From Deltaproteobacteria bacterium (GTDB taxonomy: Bacteria > Myxococcota > Kuafuiibacteriia > Kuafuiibacteriales > Kuafuiibacteriaceae): a stretch of DNA of 64,000 nt. The notes beneath the pieces were generated by a model. It searched no databases, had not been told where the DNA came from, and saw nothing but the letters and a program-made list of their open reading frames with translations. The DNA lies in the NCBI GenBank assembly GCA_011526105.1, contig WYAZ01000137.1, positions 1 to 64,000 on the forward strand, in the 5' to 3' direction. The position numbers were made by a program, and so were the translations under genes. Position 1 is the first letter of the stretch; each line of letters opens with the position of its first letter. Shown here one piece after another: positions 52,393-60,906 of this stretch.

Positions 52393-54204
52393 TCAGTCGA
52401 CGAGCTTCTCGTCGTACATGCTCTCGAGGATGTCGATGTACTTCTGGGAGGCGTGCTTGCGCTTCACCTTCATGGTGGGCGTGAGCTCGTCGCCGATCTC
52501 GAAGTCCTTGTCGAGGATGTGGAACTTCTTGATGCTCTCGTACTGAGCGAGCTGCGCGTTGCCGGTGTCGACGATGCCCTGGATGGTCTGACGGAGCTTC
52601 TCGGACTTGCAGATGACCTTGTAGTCACCGCTCACGCCGTTCTCTTTGGCCCAGTTCGCCACGTTGTCCGGCTCGGCCGTGATGATCGCGACGAGGTACT
52701 TCCGCTTGTCGCCGTAGATCATGACCTGAGAGATGAGCGGGCTCGAAGCCTTGAGCAGGTTCTCGATGTTCTGCGGGGCGACGTTCTTTCCGCCGGCGGT
52801 GACGATGATGTCCTTCTTGCGGTCGGTGATCTTCACGTAGCCGTCTTGATCCACGACCCCGATGTCGCCGGTGGAGAACCAACCATCGGCCGAGATGACC
52901 TCTTTGGTCGCCTCCGGCTTGCCCCAGTACTCGCGCATGACGCCGGGTCCCTTGATGAGGATCTCGCCATCCGCTGCGATCTTGATCTCCGTGCCCGGCA
53001 CGGTGGGCCCCACCGTCCCAATCTTCACCCGGTCCGGGCGATTGACGCAGGTCGCCGCCGAGGTCTCGGTGAGACCGTAGCCCTCGAGGATGGTCACCCC
53101 CGCGTTGGCGAAGAAATAGGCGATCTTCCGAGACAGCGGCGCGCCGCCGGAGACGAAGTAGCGAATGCGGCCACCGAAGATGCCGCCGAGCCGCTCCCCC
53201 ACCTTTGAGAAGACGAGCTTGCGCGCCAGACCGAGCTGCAGATCGAGGCCAAAAGGCACCGGCCGCCCATCGACCATGTGCTGCGTGTACTGATCGTTCA
53301 CGTCCAGCGCCCACTTGAAGAGCTTGCCCTTGATGCCAGGGGCTTCGAGGCCGCCCGCGGTGACCTTGGCGTAGACCTTCTCGAAGATCCGCGGAACCGA
53401 GGCCATGATGGTGGGCTTCACGGCGCCCATGTTGGCGGTGATGGCCTGAAGGTCGGCGTCGATCGCCATCTCGTGACCGAGACCGAGCCAGATGCACTGA
53501 AGCACCCGCGCGAAAGAGTGGGCCATCGGCAAAAAGAGGAGCTCGAGATCATCCGCGCGGATGAGGTCGATCTTGGCGCAGGCTTCGACCTCGTAGCCGA
53601 GGTTGCGCTGCGTGAGCACCACACCCTTGGGCATGCCGGTGGTGCCGGAGGTGTAGATGAGACAGAGCACGTCATCGCCGGTGAGCGCTTTCTGACGCGC
53701 GTCGAGCTCTGCCTGGTGGTCCTGCAGTTTGGCCCGCCCCAGGGCAACGAAGTCCGACCAGCTCATGGTCCAGTCGGTGCCGTCGGTCTCGTCGCTCATG
53801 ACGATGACCTTCTTCACCTTGGAGAGCTTGGCCTTCTCCTTGAGGAGCTTGTCGAGCTGCTCGCGATTCTCCGCGATGACCATCTGGCCACCGGAGTCGT
53901 TGACGATGTACTCGACCTCGTGCGGCAGATTGGACTGATAGATGGCGACGACGGTGGCGCCGGCCGACTGGATGCCCACATCCGCGAGCATCCACTTGTA
54001 GCTCGTGTTCGCGAGGACGTTGATGCGGTCCTTGGGCTTGACGCCGAGCTCTACGAGCGCGGCCGCGACCTCGAGTCGGTCCTGGCCCATCTTGCCCCAG
54101 GAGACGGACTCCCATTCTCCTTTGGCGTTCTTGAAGCGCGCCGCTGGTGCGTCCTTGCGCTTCTCGACGGTGTTCAGGAATGCAGCTAATACGGTGTCCG
54201 CCAT
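52393..54204 (-). CDS. Long-chain acyl-CoA synthetase (AMP-forming)
   Basis: 603 residues of the adenylate-forming family (FadD15-like). Motifs: YTSGTTGMPKG (ATP loop), GYGLTETSAAT, STGDIG, ITDRKKDIIVTAGGKNVAP hinge with the C-domain. Activates fatty acids to acyl-CoA for beta-oxidation or lipid synthesis. ATG 54204 has GGAGGGG 5 nt upstream, which lies in a small hairpin (listed separately). Divergent from the natA gene, with 54 bp between starts. Confidence 0.93.
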   Translation of the reverse strand: MADTVLAAFLNTVEKRKDAPAARFKNAKGEWESVSWGKMGQDRLEVAAALVELGVKPKDRINVLANTSYKWMLADVGIQSAGATVVAIYQSNLPHEVEYIVNDSGGQMVIAENREQLDKLLKEKAKLSKVKKVIVMSDETDGTDWTMSWSDFVALGRAKLQDHQAELDARQKALTGDDVLCLIYTSGTTGMPKGVVLTQRNLGYEVEACAKIDLIRADDLELLFLPMAHSFARVLQCIWLGLGHEMAIDADLQAITANMGAVKPTIMASVPRIFEKVYAKVTAGGLEAPGIKGKLFKWALDVNDQYTQHMVDGRPVPFGLDLQLGLARKLVFSKVGERLGGIFGGRIRYFVSGGAPLSRKIAYFFANAGVTILEGYGLTETSAATCVNRPDRVKIGTVGPTVPGTEIKIAADGEILIKGPGVMREYWGKPEATKEVISADGWFSTGDIGVVDQDGYVKITDRKKDIIVTAGGKNVAPQNIENLLKASSPLISQVMIYGDKRKYLVAIITAEPDNVANWAKENGVSGDYKVICKSEKLRQTIQGIVDTGNAQLAQYESIKKFHILDKDFEIGDELTPTMKVKRKHASQKYIDILESMYDEKLVD

Positions 54205-54210
54205 GTCGAC

Positions 54211-54227
54211 CCCTCCTCGCGGGAGGG
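54211..54227 (-). promoter_or_regulatory. Hairpin covering the Shine-Dalgarno of the acyl-CoA synthetase gene
   Basis: On the minus strand CCCTCC (54227-54222), loop CGCGA, GGAGGG (54216-54211) forms a 6-bp stem. GGAGGG is also the ribosome-binding site of the gene starting at 54204, so the stem could block initiation until melted or bound. Suggestive only. Confidence 0.45.
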
Positions 54228-54258
54228 CGTAAGCTAGGTTCGCTTTGGCGAGGTGTCA

Positions 54259-54993
54259 ATGACCATCGGGGCCTTCGATCTCGGCTATCACTATGGCCAA
54301 ACCCGCGCCGTACGCGGGGTCAGCTTCGAGATCGCGAGCGGTGAAGTCTTCGGGCTGCTCGGTCCCAATGGCGCGGGCAAGACCACGATCCTCCGCATGC
54401 TCGCCGGCGTGATCCGGCCCACCGAGGGCCACGCGGAGATCCTCGGCATCGACGTCGCAAAGGCGCCGGCACGAGCCAAGCGCGAGCTCGGCTTCTTGTC
54501 GGGCGACACCGCGCTGTACGCGCGCCTATCCGCGTTGGAGACCCTCGAGTACTTCGCGCGTCTGTATGGCCTCGATGACGCGACTCGGGCCCGACGGCTC
54601 GACGCGACCATTCACGAGTTCGGACTCGAGTCCTTGCTGGAGCTGCGGGCCGGCGCGCTCTCTTCGGGCCAGAGGCAGCGCCTCAACCTGGCGCGTGCGT
54701 TCCTCACCGATCCCGCGGTGCTCATCCTCGATGAGCCCACGGTCGCCCTCGACGTGGTCTCCGGGCAGTTCGTGGAGAAGGCCATCGACCGCGCGAGGCT
54801 CGCCGGCAAGGCGGTGCTCTTCTCGACGCACGTGATGAGCGAGGTCGAGGCCCTCTGCGATCGCATCGCGCTGCTCGTGGGTGGATGCATCGCCGACGTG
54901 GGGACGCCCACCGAGCTCATCGAGCGGCACCAGGTCAGTTCGCTTCGGGCCCTCATCGTCTCGCTGCACGAGGAGCAGAACCGCGGTGCCTGA
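54259..54993 (+). CDS. ABC transporter ATP-binding protein (NatA-like)
   Basis: 244 residues from ATG 54259 (GAGG about 5 nt upstream; GTG 54253 is an alternative). Walker A GPNGAGKTT, signature LSSGQRQRLNLARAF, Walker B LILDEPTVALD and H-loop STHVMSE are intact. It powers the permease encoded next, whose start lies inside its last codons. NatA-type pumps export sodium or other cations, but the family also includes drug exporters, so substrate is uncertain. Confidence 0.92.
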   Translation: MTIGAFDLGYHYGQTRAVRGVSFEIASGEVFGLLGPNGAGKTTILRMLAGVIRPTEGHAEILGIDVAKAPARAKRELGFLSGDTALYARLSALETLEYFARLYGLDDATRARRLDATIHEFGLESLLELRAGALSSGQRQRLNLARAFLTDPAVLILDEPTVALDVVSGQFVEKAIDRARLAGKAVLFSTHVMSEVEALCDRIALLVGGCIADVGTPTELIERHQVSSLRALIVSLHEEQNRGA

Positions 54994-57079
54994 GGGCAAC
55001 ACGAAGGGCCCCGGCCATCGAGTCGTTGGGACCATCTTCAAGAAGGAGCTGGTCGAGACCCTGCGCGACCGACGCACCTTGGCGCTGATGTTCCTCCTGC
55101 CGCTGGTGGTCTATCCGTTCCTCGTCATCCTCGGGAGCGAGACCGCTTCGATGAACCAGAGCCGTCTCGAGGCGAAGCCGACCGTGGTCATGGTCGACGG
55201 CGACCTGACGATGGCGACCGAGCGAGCGCTCGAGTCGGCGGAGCACATCCTGCTGGTCCGGAGCTCCACCGCCGGCGCGAGTCATCGGACGCCCAAGGAG
55301 CTTTTGAGCGACGCCGAGATCGACGCCGTCCTCACCGCCTCCACGACGACGGTCCTCGGCCGATCGGACCTTCAAACACTTCACCTGGGACTCCACCTCG
55401 ACCGTACCCGAGACCGCTCGGATCTCGCGGAGGCCCGCCTCACGAAGGCCCTCGAGCCGCTCGAGCACCAATTGAGAAAGGCGCGCCTCGACGCTTTGGG
55501 CCTCGCGGAACAGAGCCTCGCGCCGCTCCGCTTCACCGTGAACAGCGTCAGCTCGCGGGCCGAGATGGGGACGAAGGTCCTGGCTCAGATCCTGCCCCTG
55601 TTGGTGCTCTTCTTCGTCGCTCTCTCTCTCTTCTATCCCGCGGTCGATCTCACCGCGGGCGAAAAAGAGCGAGGCACCCTCGCCACCCTGCTCGTGACCC
55701 CAGTGCGTCCGCTCGACGTCGTGCTGGGAAAGTACCTCGCGGTCTTGTGTATCGGCTCCATCGCGGCGGCGCTCAACGTCGTGGTGATCGGCTCCACGCT
55801 CCTTCGCGTCTTGGCCTCTGCTCAGGATCCGCTCGGCCTCGACCTGCCGCAGGTGAGCCTCGCGGCTCTGGCGGGCCTGCTCTATGGCGGCTTTCTGCTC
55901 GCCGCCTCCGTCTCGTCCGTCATGCTGCTCGTCGCGTCCCTCGCTCGTTCGTTTCGGGACGCCAACACACTCATGACCCCGGTCCTGCTCCTCTTGCTGG
56001 TGCCACCCACCCTGCTGTCCTCACTGCCCGGTGCGGCGACGCCGGGCAGCCTCGCCGCCGTGCCGGTGCTGGGCGCGGTGACTCTTCTGACGGAGGCGCT
56101 CGAAGGCACTTTGGGCGTGAGCGCGTTGATCGTGGCCACCCTGTCGCACGCCCTCTTCTCCGCGGTGTGCATCGCGTTGACCACGCGCTTGTTCGCCGAC
56201 GAACGCGCCCTCTTCTCCGAGGATGGCGCACGCGCAAACTGGAAGAGCCTACTCTTCGAGCCCCCGCCCCTGGGTCCGGGCGCCGCCCTCGCCTTCGTCG
56301 CCTGGCTCTTCGCGGGCAACTACTTCGTCGGGGTGTTCATCCGTCCGGGTTCGGCCCTGCTCGGTGTGGCCGTCGTGCAGATCACGGTGCAGCTCATCCC
56401 CGCCCTGCTGGTCGCGCGTTGGCTCTCGTCGGGCCGCGCACGAGACCCGGCACGCGCCCGCCCGAGCTTCGCCTCGGTCCTTCGGCTCGCGCCCCCGACC
56501 GAGGCGGCCGTGACACGCGGCCGAGGGCTCACCGCGGGGGCGCTCGTCGGCATCGGGGCCGGACTGGGACTCGCCCTGCCCCTCACATGGCTTCAGAGCA
56601 CTTGGCTCGCGGTGCCCCCCGAAGTCTCGGGTCTCGCCCAGCAGCTCGACCTCGGCCAAAGTGCATGGCCGGCGCTCTTTTTCGCGCTCGCGCTGTTGCC
56701 CGCGGTGGCGGAGGAACTCGCGTTTCGCGGCGTGGTCCTGAGCTCGCTGCAGGCCCGACTCTCCCCCCTGTCGGCCGTTCTGCTGCACGCCGTGTTCTTC
56801 GGCCTGCTGCACGCCAGCCTCGTGCGCATGCTCCCGACGACCGCCCTGGGACTCGTCCTCGGGCTCCTCGCGGTCCGCACTCGATGGATCGTGCCGGGTC
56901 TTCTGGCCCACGCCACCCACAACACCCTGATCGTGGGCCTCGCCCGGTTCGCCCCCGAGACCGCTCGAGCCCTCGAAGAGCCCACGCCCTGGGCGCTGCT
57001 GGGCGCGGGCCCCTTGCTCTTGGCCGCGGTCCTCCTTTGGCCTCGGCCGGGGGGCATAGCGCGAAGCGGCTCGACCTGA
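54986..57079 (+). CDS. ABC-2 permease fused to a CPBP (CAAX-type) intramembrane protease
   Basis: 697 residues from GTG 54986, overlapping natA by 8 bp. The first 400 residues are a NatB-type permease: TLALMFLLPLVVYPFLVIL, a long loop, then LVLFFVALSLFYPAVDLTAG and several TM helices. The C-terminal part is a CPBP/Abi protease with all motifs: AEELAFRG (EExxxR), FFGLLHAS (FxxxH) and HATHNT (HxxxN). CPBP enzymes cleave or process membrane-linked substrates; a fusion to an exporter suggests processing of the exported molecule. Such fusions are annotated elsewhere, so it is uncommon but not unique. Confidence 0.88.
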   Translation: MPEGNTKGPGHRVVGTIFKKELVETLRDRRTLALMFLLPLVVYPFLVILGSETASMNQSRLEAKPTVVMVDGDLTMATERALESAEHILLVRSSTAGASHRTPKELLSDAEIDAVLTASTTTVLGRSDLQTLHLGLHLDRTRDRSDLAEARLTKALEPLEHQLRKARLDALGLAEQSLAPLRFTVNSVSSRAEMGTKVLAQILPLLVLFFVALSLFYPAVDLTAGEKERGTLATLLVTPVRPLDVVLGKYLAVLCIGSIAAALNVVVIGSTLLRVLASAQDPLGLDLPQVSLAALAGLLYGGFLLAASVSSVMLLVASLARSFRDANTLMTPVLLLLLVPPTLLSSLPGAATPGSLAAVPVLGAVTLLTEALEGTLGVSALIVATLSHALFSAVCIALTTRLFADERALFSEDGARANWKSLLFEPPPLGPGAALAFVAWLFAGNYFVGVFIRPGSALLGVAVVQITVQLIPALLVARWLSSGRARDPARARPSFASVLRLAPPTEAAVTRGRGLTAGALVGIGAGLGLALPLTWLQSTWLAVPPEVSGLAQQLDLGQSAWPALFFALALLPAVAEELAFRGVVLSSLQARLSPLSAVLLHAVFFGLLHASLVRMLPTTALGLVLGLLAVRTRWIVPGLLAHATHNTLIVGLARFAPETARALEEPTPWALLGAGPLLLAAVLLWPRPGGIARSGST

Positions 57080-57108
57080 GCGGCCGAGATTGATACGTCC
57101 GTCTGAAG

Positions 57109-58209
57109 ATGGCGGGAAAACGGCGAATTGGCATTCTGACCGGAGGCGGGGACTGCCCGGGCTTGAACCCGGTCATCCGCGCGGTGGTCAAGCGCGGGGT
57201 GACTCAGCTCGGCTGGGAAATCATCGGGATACGAGACTCCTTCAACGGACTCCTCTCCGCGCCTTACGACGTCATGGAGCTCGATCGCGATTCGGTGCGC
57301 GGGATCCTGACCAAGGGCGGCACCATCCTCGGGACCACCAACAAGGGTGACCCGTTCAAGTTCCCCATGATGCAGGCGGATGGCTCTCGCGTCGAAGTCG
57401 ACCGCTCACACGTCCTGCTCGAGGCCATGCGCATCCTCGAGATCGAAGGCCTGGTGGTGGTCGGAGGCGACGGCACGATGGAGATCGCGCATCACTTCCA
57501 AGAGCTGGGGGTGAAGGTGATCGGCGTGCCAAAGACCATCGACAACGACATCCTCGCGACCGACCTCACTTTTGGGTTTCACACCGCCTGCGAGATCGCC
57601 ACCGAGGCGATTGATCGGCTGCACTCGACGGCCGAGTCCCACGACCGAGTCATGGTCGTGGAGCTCATGGGACGGGACTGCGGCTGGATCGCCCTTCACG
57701 CGGGCATCGCGGGCGGCGCCGACGTCATCTTGCTCCCCGAGATCCCGTACGACATCCAGCTCGTCTGCGACAAAGTGCGGAGGCGCCAGGCGGCCGGCCG
57801 CTTCTTCTCCATCGTGGTGGTGGCTGAAGGCGCCAGAGAGGCGGGTCGCGATCAGATGACGGTCGAAGACGGCGGCCCGGGTGGCAAGAAACCTCGGCTC
57901 GGGGGCGCAGGCGCGTACGTGGCCCAACGTATCCAAGAAGTGACCGAGATCGAAACCCGAGTGACGGTGCTCGGCCACCTGCAGCGTGGCGGGACCCCGA
58001 GCGGATTCGATCGCATCCTCGCCACCCGCTTCGGCATCGGCGCGGTCGATCTCATCATGCAAGGCAAGTGGGGCCACCTCGCAGCGCTCAAGGGCACCGA
58101 GATCGTCGGGGTGCCGCTTTCGGAGGTCGTCGGCAAACTCAAGTACGTCGACCCGAACGGGCAGACCGTCCAGGCTGCGCGCGGGCTCGGCATCGAGTTC
58201 GGAGGCTGA
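57109..58209 (+). CDS. pfkA: 6-phosphofructokinase
   Basis: 366 residues. The PFK fold is shown by GILTGGGDCPGLNPVIR, VVGGDGTMEIA (ATP/PPi site), PKTIDNDI, MGRDCGWIALHAG and HLQRGGTPSGFDR. Gly after GGD favours ATP, whereas Lys in PKTIDND is typical of PPi-using enzymes, so phosphoryl donor is uncertain. It phosphorylates fructose-6-phosphate in glycolysis. The next gene, a Ser/Thr kinase, begins 9 bp later, as in several myxobacteria where PFK is regulated by such kinases. Confidence 0.93.
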   Translation: MAGKRRIGILTGGGDCPGLNPVIRAVVKRGVTQLGWEIIGIRDSFNGLLSAPYDVMELDRDSVRGILTKGGTILGTTNKGDPFKFPMMQADGSRVEVDRSHVLLEAMRILEIEGLVVVGGDGTMEIAHHFQELGVKVIGVPKTIDNDILATDLTFGFHTACEIATEAIDRLHSTAESHDRVMVVELMGRDCGWIALHAGIAGGADVILLPEIPYDIQLVCDKVRRRQAAGRFFSIVVVAEGAREAGRDQMTVEDGGPGGKKPRLGGAGAYVAQRIQEVTEIETRVTVLGHLQRGGTPSGFDRILATRFGIGAVDLIMQGKWGHLAALKGTEIVGVPLSEVVGKLKYVDPNGQTVQAARGLGIEFGG

Positions 58210-58218
58210 AGGGAGGCC

Positions 58219-59967
58219 GTGCAACCGCCGGAGCTCCTGCGCTACGAGATCCTCGAGGAGCTCGGTCAGGGCGGCATGAGTGTCGTCTACCGCGCCCGCG
58301 ATCGACAGCTCGGGCGGGTCGTGGCGGTCAAGGTCCTGCTGCCGCATCTGGCTCGGCAGCCGGAGGCGAGGCGCCGCTTTCATCGCGAGGCACAGGCGGT
58401 CGCCAAGCTGCGCGACCCCAACATCGTCGAGATCTTCGACTACTCCGGCCCGGAAGCGGAACCCGCGTTCATCGTCACCGAGCTCATCGAGGCCGGCACC
58501 CTCCGCGACTTCGTCGATGCGCGGGGCGGAAAGCTGCGCGAGCCAGAGCTGGCGCTCCTCATCACGTACACCATCGCAAAGGCGCTGTCGCACGCACACG
58601 AATCGGGCGTCATCCACCGAGACATCAAGCCAGAGAACGTCATGTTCACGAAGAAAGGCGAGCTGAAGCTCGTCGACTTTGGCATCGCACAGCTCGACGG
58701 CTCGCATCGACTCACCGCCACCGGAGCCCTGCTCGGCTCTCCGGCGCACATGGCCCCAGAGCTCATCGATGGTCAGCGCCCCGACGAGCGTTCCGATCTC
58801 TACTCCCTCGGCACCGTGCTCTATTGGATGATCACCGGTGACCTCCCCTTCGCGGCACCCAATCCCTCCGCGTTGTTCAAACAGATCCTGGGCGGAAGCT
58901 ACCCTGACCCGCAGATGCGATCGCCCAGCGTCGGCAACGGCCTGCTTCGAATCCTGAAGAAGCTGCTCGCGACCGACCCGAACGAGCGCTGGGGCTCGGC
59001 CCGCGAGCTCATCGAGGCCATCGAGGAGGACCTCGCGCCCCTCGGACTCGATACCATCGACGCGGAGCTTCACGCCTTCTTGGCCAACCCCGACACCTAC
59101 TCCATCGATCTGGGCGCCCGGCTCTTGGAACGGCTGATCACGCTCGGCCACGCGGCGCAGAAGGAAGGGCAGATCGGTCGCGCGACCGACTTCTACAATC
59201 GAGTCCTCGCCCGACGGCCGGATCACCCTGAGGTGAAGCGAGCCGCCCTTCGTCTCGCGCGGCAGAGAGACCTGTCGAAGCGAGCGCGCCAAGGCGCGGT
59301 GGTGCTCGGCACGATCGGGGTAGCGGTCGCCGCGACCTACGCGCTTCTTCAGGGGCCGCTCTCGCCCGTGCGCGAGTCCGAGCCGACGCCCGGCGTCGCA
59401 GTCCTCAGAGCCGGCCCTTCACCCGCGGGCGTCACGACCGCGACGGTGGCGTTCGTTCCCCCCGAGCCCCAGGAGGTCGTCGGCCTTCCGATCGCGAGGC
59501 GAACGATGCCGCGCGCGACCAAGACCCTGAGACGCGTGGTCGAGCCGGTCCGCCCGCCCGCCGAACCCGATGCCGGCGAGCGAACGGCGGACGGCGGCGG
59601 GGGCACCGCCGGGCCGGACGCCGGCCTGCCCGGCCCGAACTCGCAGACCGCGCGCCTTCAGCTCATCATCGGCGGCTCCTACGCCGACATCAGCCTTCGA
59701 CACCTGGAGCGCCAAACTCGAGAGACCTACACCGGAGTGGTCAAACGGACGCTCTCCTTGCCGCCGGGCAGCTATGAACTCGACGTACAGAAACCCGGGT
59801 ACGGCCGTTTTAGGACCCGCCGCTTCGAGGTGAGCGCGGAAGGCCAGATCAGCGAGCCGCGACCTGACGGCACGAGGCGTCAGATCCCCTCCCCACTTCG
59901 GCTTCGTATCCCCGGGCCCGGGGAACCGAACGAGGAGTACCCGGACTGGATTCCGGAGACCGGCTGA
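58219..59967 (+). CDS. Ser/Thr protein kinase with C-terminal PEGA-like domain
   Basis: 582 residues from GTG 58219. Kinase domain 8-275: GQGGMSVVYRA, Lys 38, Glu 57, HRDIKPEN (133-140), DFG (153-155), GSPAHMAPE. A single transmembrane helix at about 360-377 (VVLGTIGVAVAATYALL) anchors it, leaving the kinase in the cytoplasm. The extracytoplasmic tail (Pro/Gly/Asp linker, then PGSYELDVQKPGYGRFR) resembles a PEGA domain that may sense envelope conditions. It follows pfkA by 9 bp; a role in controlling it is possible but not shown. Confidence 0.92.
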   Translation: MQPPELLRYEILEELGQGGMSVVYRARDRQLGRVVAVKVLLPHLARQPEARRRFHREAQAVAKLRDPNIVEIFDYSGPEAEPAFIVTELIEAGTLRDFVDARGGKLREPELALLITYTIAKALSHAHESGVIHRDIKPENVMFTKKGELKLVDFGIAQLDGSHRLTATGALLGSPAHMAPELIDGQRPDERSDLYSLGTVLYWMITGDLPFAAPNPSALFKQILGGSYPDPQMRSPSVGNGLLRILKKLLATDPNERWGSARELIEAIEEDLAPLGLDTIDAELHAFLANPDTYSIDLGARLLERLITLGHAAQKEGQIGRATDFYNRVLARRPDHPEVKRAALRLARQRDLSKRARQGAVVLGTIGVAVAATYALLQGPLSPVRESEPTPGVAVLRAGPSPAGVTTATVAFVPPEPQEVVGLPIARRTMPRATKTLRRVVEPVRPPAEPDAGERTADGGGGTAGPDAGLPGPNSQTARLQLIIGGSYADISLRHLERQTRETYTGVVKRTLSLPPGSYELDVQKPGYGRFRTRRFEVSAEGQISEPRPDGTRRQIPSPLRLRIPGPGEPNEEYPDWIPETG

Positions 59968-60021
59968 CCGACCGAAGTGCGAGGTCTTTGGACGGGACGG
60001 GGACCGCTGTATGGTGCGCGC

Positions 60022-60876
60022 ATGCTCCTCCGAGCGGCCCTCGCGCTCGAGCTGATCTCGAGCCTCGCGCACGCTGCGCCGACCCCGACCCCGACACGCA
60101 CCGCGACGCAAGCGGTGGAAGCGCGGCGGGTGAAGAGCCCCGAGCTGGCGCTGACCCTCGCCGAGAGCGCCTTCGAGTATCGCGACTTCGCGAAGGTCAT
60201 CGAGTTTCTCGACCCCTGGGTGCATCCTCCGCAGATCGTGGACGCGGAGAAGCTCGGGAAGGCCCGCGAGCTCCTCGGGATCAGCCACCACCTCCTGGGC
60301 CACAAGGACAAGGCCAAGGAAGAGTTCGAACAGGTCCTGCTCTACGATCCTGATCGCACCCTCGACGCATTTGTCGTTCCCCCGGCAGTCATCGCGACCT
60401 TCGAGGAGACGAGGGAGGCGATGCGTCCGCTGCTCGAGCAGCGACGACGCGCGCTCGAAGTGGAGGCCGAGAACCTGGCGCGAAAGGATCTCCGGCGCGC
60501 CCACCCCCTTTCGGTGCTCGCCCCGCTCGGGTTATCGCACTTTCTGGTGCTCGACCGTCCCGCCTGGGGATCTCTGTGGCTCATCTCTCAGCTCCTCGGA
60601 CTCGGCGCGAACATCGGCGGATACTGGGGGGCTCGCTCCATCATGGACGCGGATGGGGTCGTCCTGCCGGAGGACGAGCCCGGATACCTCACGGCCACCA
60701 CCTTCCAATACGTGGGGCTCGGCCTCTTCCTCGCGTCCTGGCTGAGCAGCTCGATCCAAGGCCAGCTATTGCTCGACGCCGAGCTCGAAGCCCTCCCCGC
60801 CGAACGGAACGGCCTCGAAGATCGTGCAGCGTCGGGCTCAGGGTTTTCTCCGCCAACCATGCACGTCTCTTTCTGA
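60022..60876 (+). CDS. Exported or membrane protein with TPR-like region
   Basis: 284 residues from ATG 60022. Signal peptide MLLRAALALELISSLAHAA, then helical TPR-like repeats (ALTLAESAFEYRDFAKVIEFL, ARELLGISHHLLGHKDKAKEEFEQVL) at about 30-110. Two hydrophobic segments (SLWLISQLLGLGANIGGYWG and YVGLGLFLASWLSSSI) follow. It probably sits in the envelope and binds a partner; its place between the kinase and the sigma-54 activator suggests signalling, but no family is recognised. Confidence 0.75.
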   Translation: MLLRAALALELISSLAHAAPTPTPTRTATQAVEARRVKSPELALTLAESAFEYRDFAKVIEFLDPWVHPPQIVDAEKLGKARELLGISHHLLGHKDKAKEEFEQVLLYDPDRTLDAFVVPPAVIATFEETREAMRPLLEQRRRALEVEAENLARKDLRRAHPLSVLAPLGLSHFLVLDRPAWGSLWLISQLLGLGANIGGYWGARSIMDADGVVLPEDEPGYLTATTFQYVGLGLFLASWLSSSIQGQLLLDAELEALPAERNGLEDRAASGSGFSPPTMHVSF

Positions 60877-60906
60877 GCCGAGCGAGCCCCGGTATGAAGA
60901 AACCGA

